NCBI GenBank assembly: GCA_019635695.1
Contig: JAHBYZ010000007.1
Location: forward strand, 62,001 to 126,000
Length of the DNA stretch: 64,000 bases
Source: Rhizobiaceae bacterium
Lineage (GTDB): Bacteria > Pseudomonadota > Alphaproteobacteria > Rhizobiales > Rhizobiaceae
Direction: 5' to 3'
The notes beneath the pieces were generated by a model. It did no database searches. It was not told where the DNA came from and saw only the letters and a program-made list of their open reading frames with translations. The translations under genes were made by a program, and so were the position numbers. Of the stretch, positions 63,786 to 64,000 are shown one piece after another (position 1 is the first letter of the stretch; each line of letters opens with the position of its first letter).

Positions 63786-64000
63786 TGTCGGAGAAGCTCG
63801 CGAAGTGGCGGTCAGCCGCCGAGAAGGAAATCAAGGCCGATCCCGACACGCTGACCTGGCACACGCCTGAGGGCATCGCGGTCAAGCCGGTGTACACGGC
63901 CGACGACATAGCCGGCATCCCCGCCATCGACTCGCTGCCGGGCGCAAAACCGTTCCTGCGCGGCCCGCGCGCCACCATGTACACCGGGCGTCCGTGGACC
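63785..64000 (+). CDS. methylmalonyl-CoA mutase (5' part)
   Basis: 72 codons are in the window. The ATG at 63785 shares one base with the pccA stop. [42 protein letters not shown] then [17 protein letters not shown] is the N-terminus of single-chain alphaproteobacterial methylmalonyl-CoA mutases (ScpA/BhbA type), with the YTGRPWT substrate motif. The B12-dependent enzyme turns (R)-methylmalonyl-CoA into succinyl-CoA, completing the propionyl-CoA route. The C-terminal B12 domain is outside the window. Confidence 0.92.

Overview
This window looks like a high-GC alphaproteobacterial chromosome, most likely Hyphomicrobiales (Phyllobacteriaceae/Mesorhizobium-like). That placement is inferred from base composition, LIV-type and Dpp-type ABC transporters, a PccR-regulated propionyl-CoA carboxylase locus and a multi-hairpin intergenic repeat of rhizobial style. 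No tRNA, rRNA, CRISPR array or insertion sequence was seen. Coding density is very high, with many ATGA, GTGA or TGATG stop/start overlaps.

Region 1 (1-44.2 kb) is a catabolic island. It carries homologues of the genes that open and degrade the steroid C/D rings (HIP pathway) in actinobacteria and Comamonas: fadE31 (663-1823) with a fadE32-like partner (1-657), a fadE30-like dehydrogenase (18539-19726), echA20-like (16026-16790), ipdC-like (16787-17881), and ipdA/ipdB-like (29186-30064, 28384-29175). Around these lie thiolase, FadB/J-type, MaoC, several SDR, old-yellow-enzyme and four NTF2-fold genes, plus a KstR2-like TetR regulator. Two complete branched-chain-type ABC importers (8389-11570 split over two units, and 33475-38453) are embedded among them. 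No A/B-ring genes are visible. Nearly every transcription unit here is preceded, 42-117 bp before its start codon, by a copy of an inverted repeat TAGTCC-N4-GGACGA (14 copies plus one weak one), which suggests one regulon joining uptake and degradation.

Region 2 (44.2-55.1 kb) holds an aromatic flavin hydroxylase, three amidohydrolase-2 family genes (two resembling dihydroxybenzoate decarboxylases) and a dipeptide-type ABC importer with a fused double ATPase. Its promoters lack the first motif and instead carry a second inverted repeat, TTAA-CNNA-TTAA (five copies); the matching regulator is not in the window.

Region 3 (55.1-64 kb) holds a DgoK-like kinase, a PhnB-like VOC protein, the regulator pccR, and divergently the propionyl-CoA operon pccB - HXXEE membrane protein - YghU-type glutathione transferase - small unknown protein - pccA - methylmalonyl-CoA mutase (cut by the window end). 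HIP degradation yields propionyl-CoA, so this operon is a plausible downstream sink for region 1.
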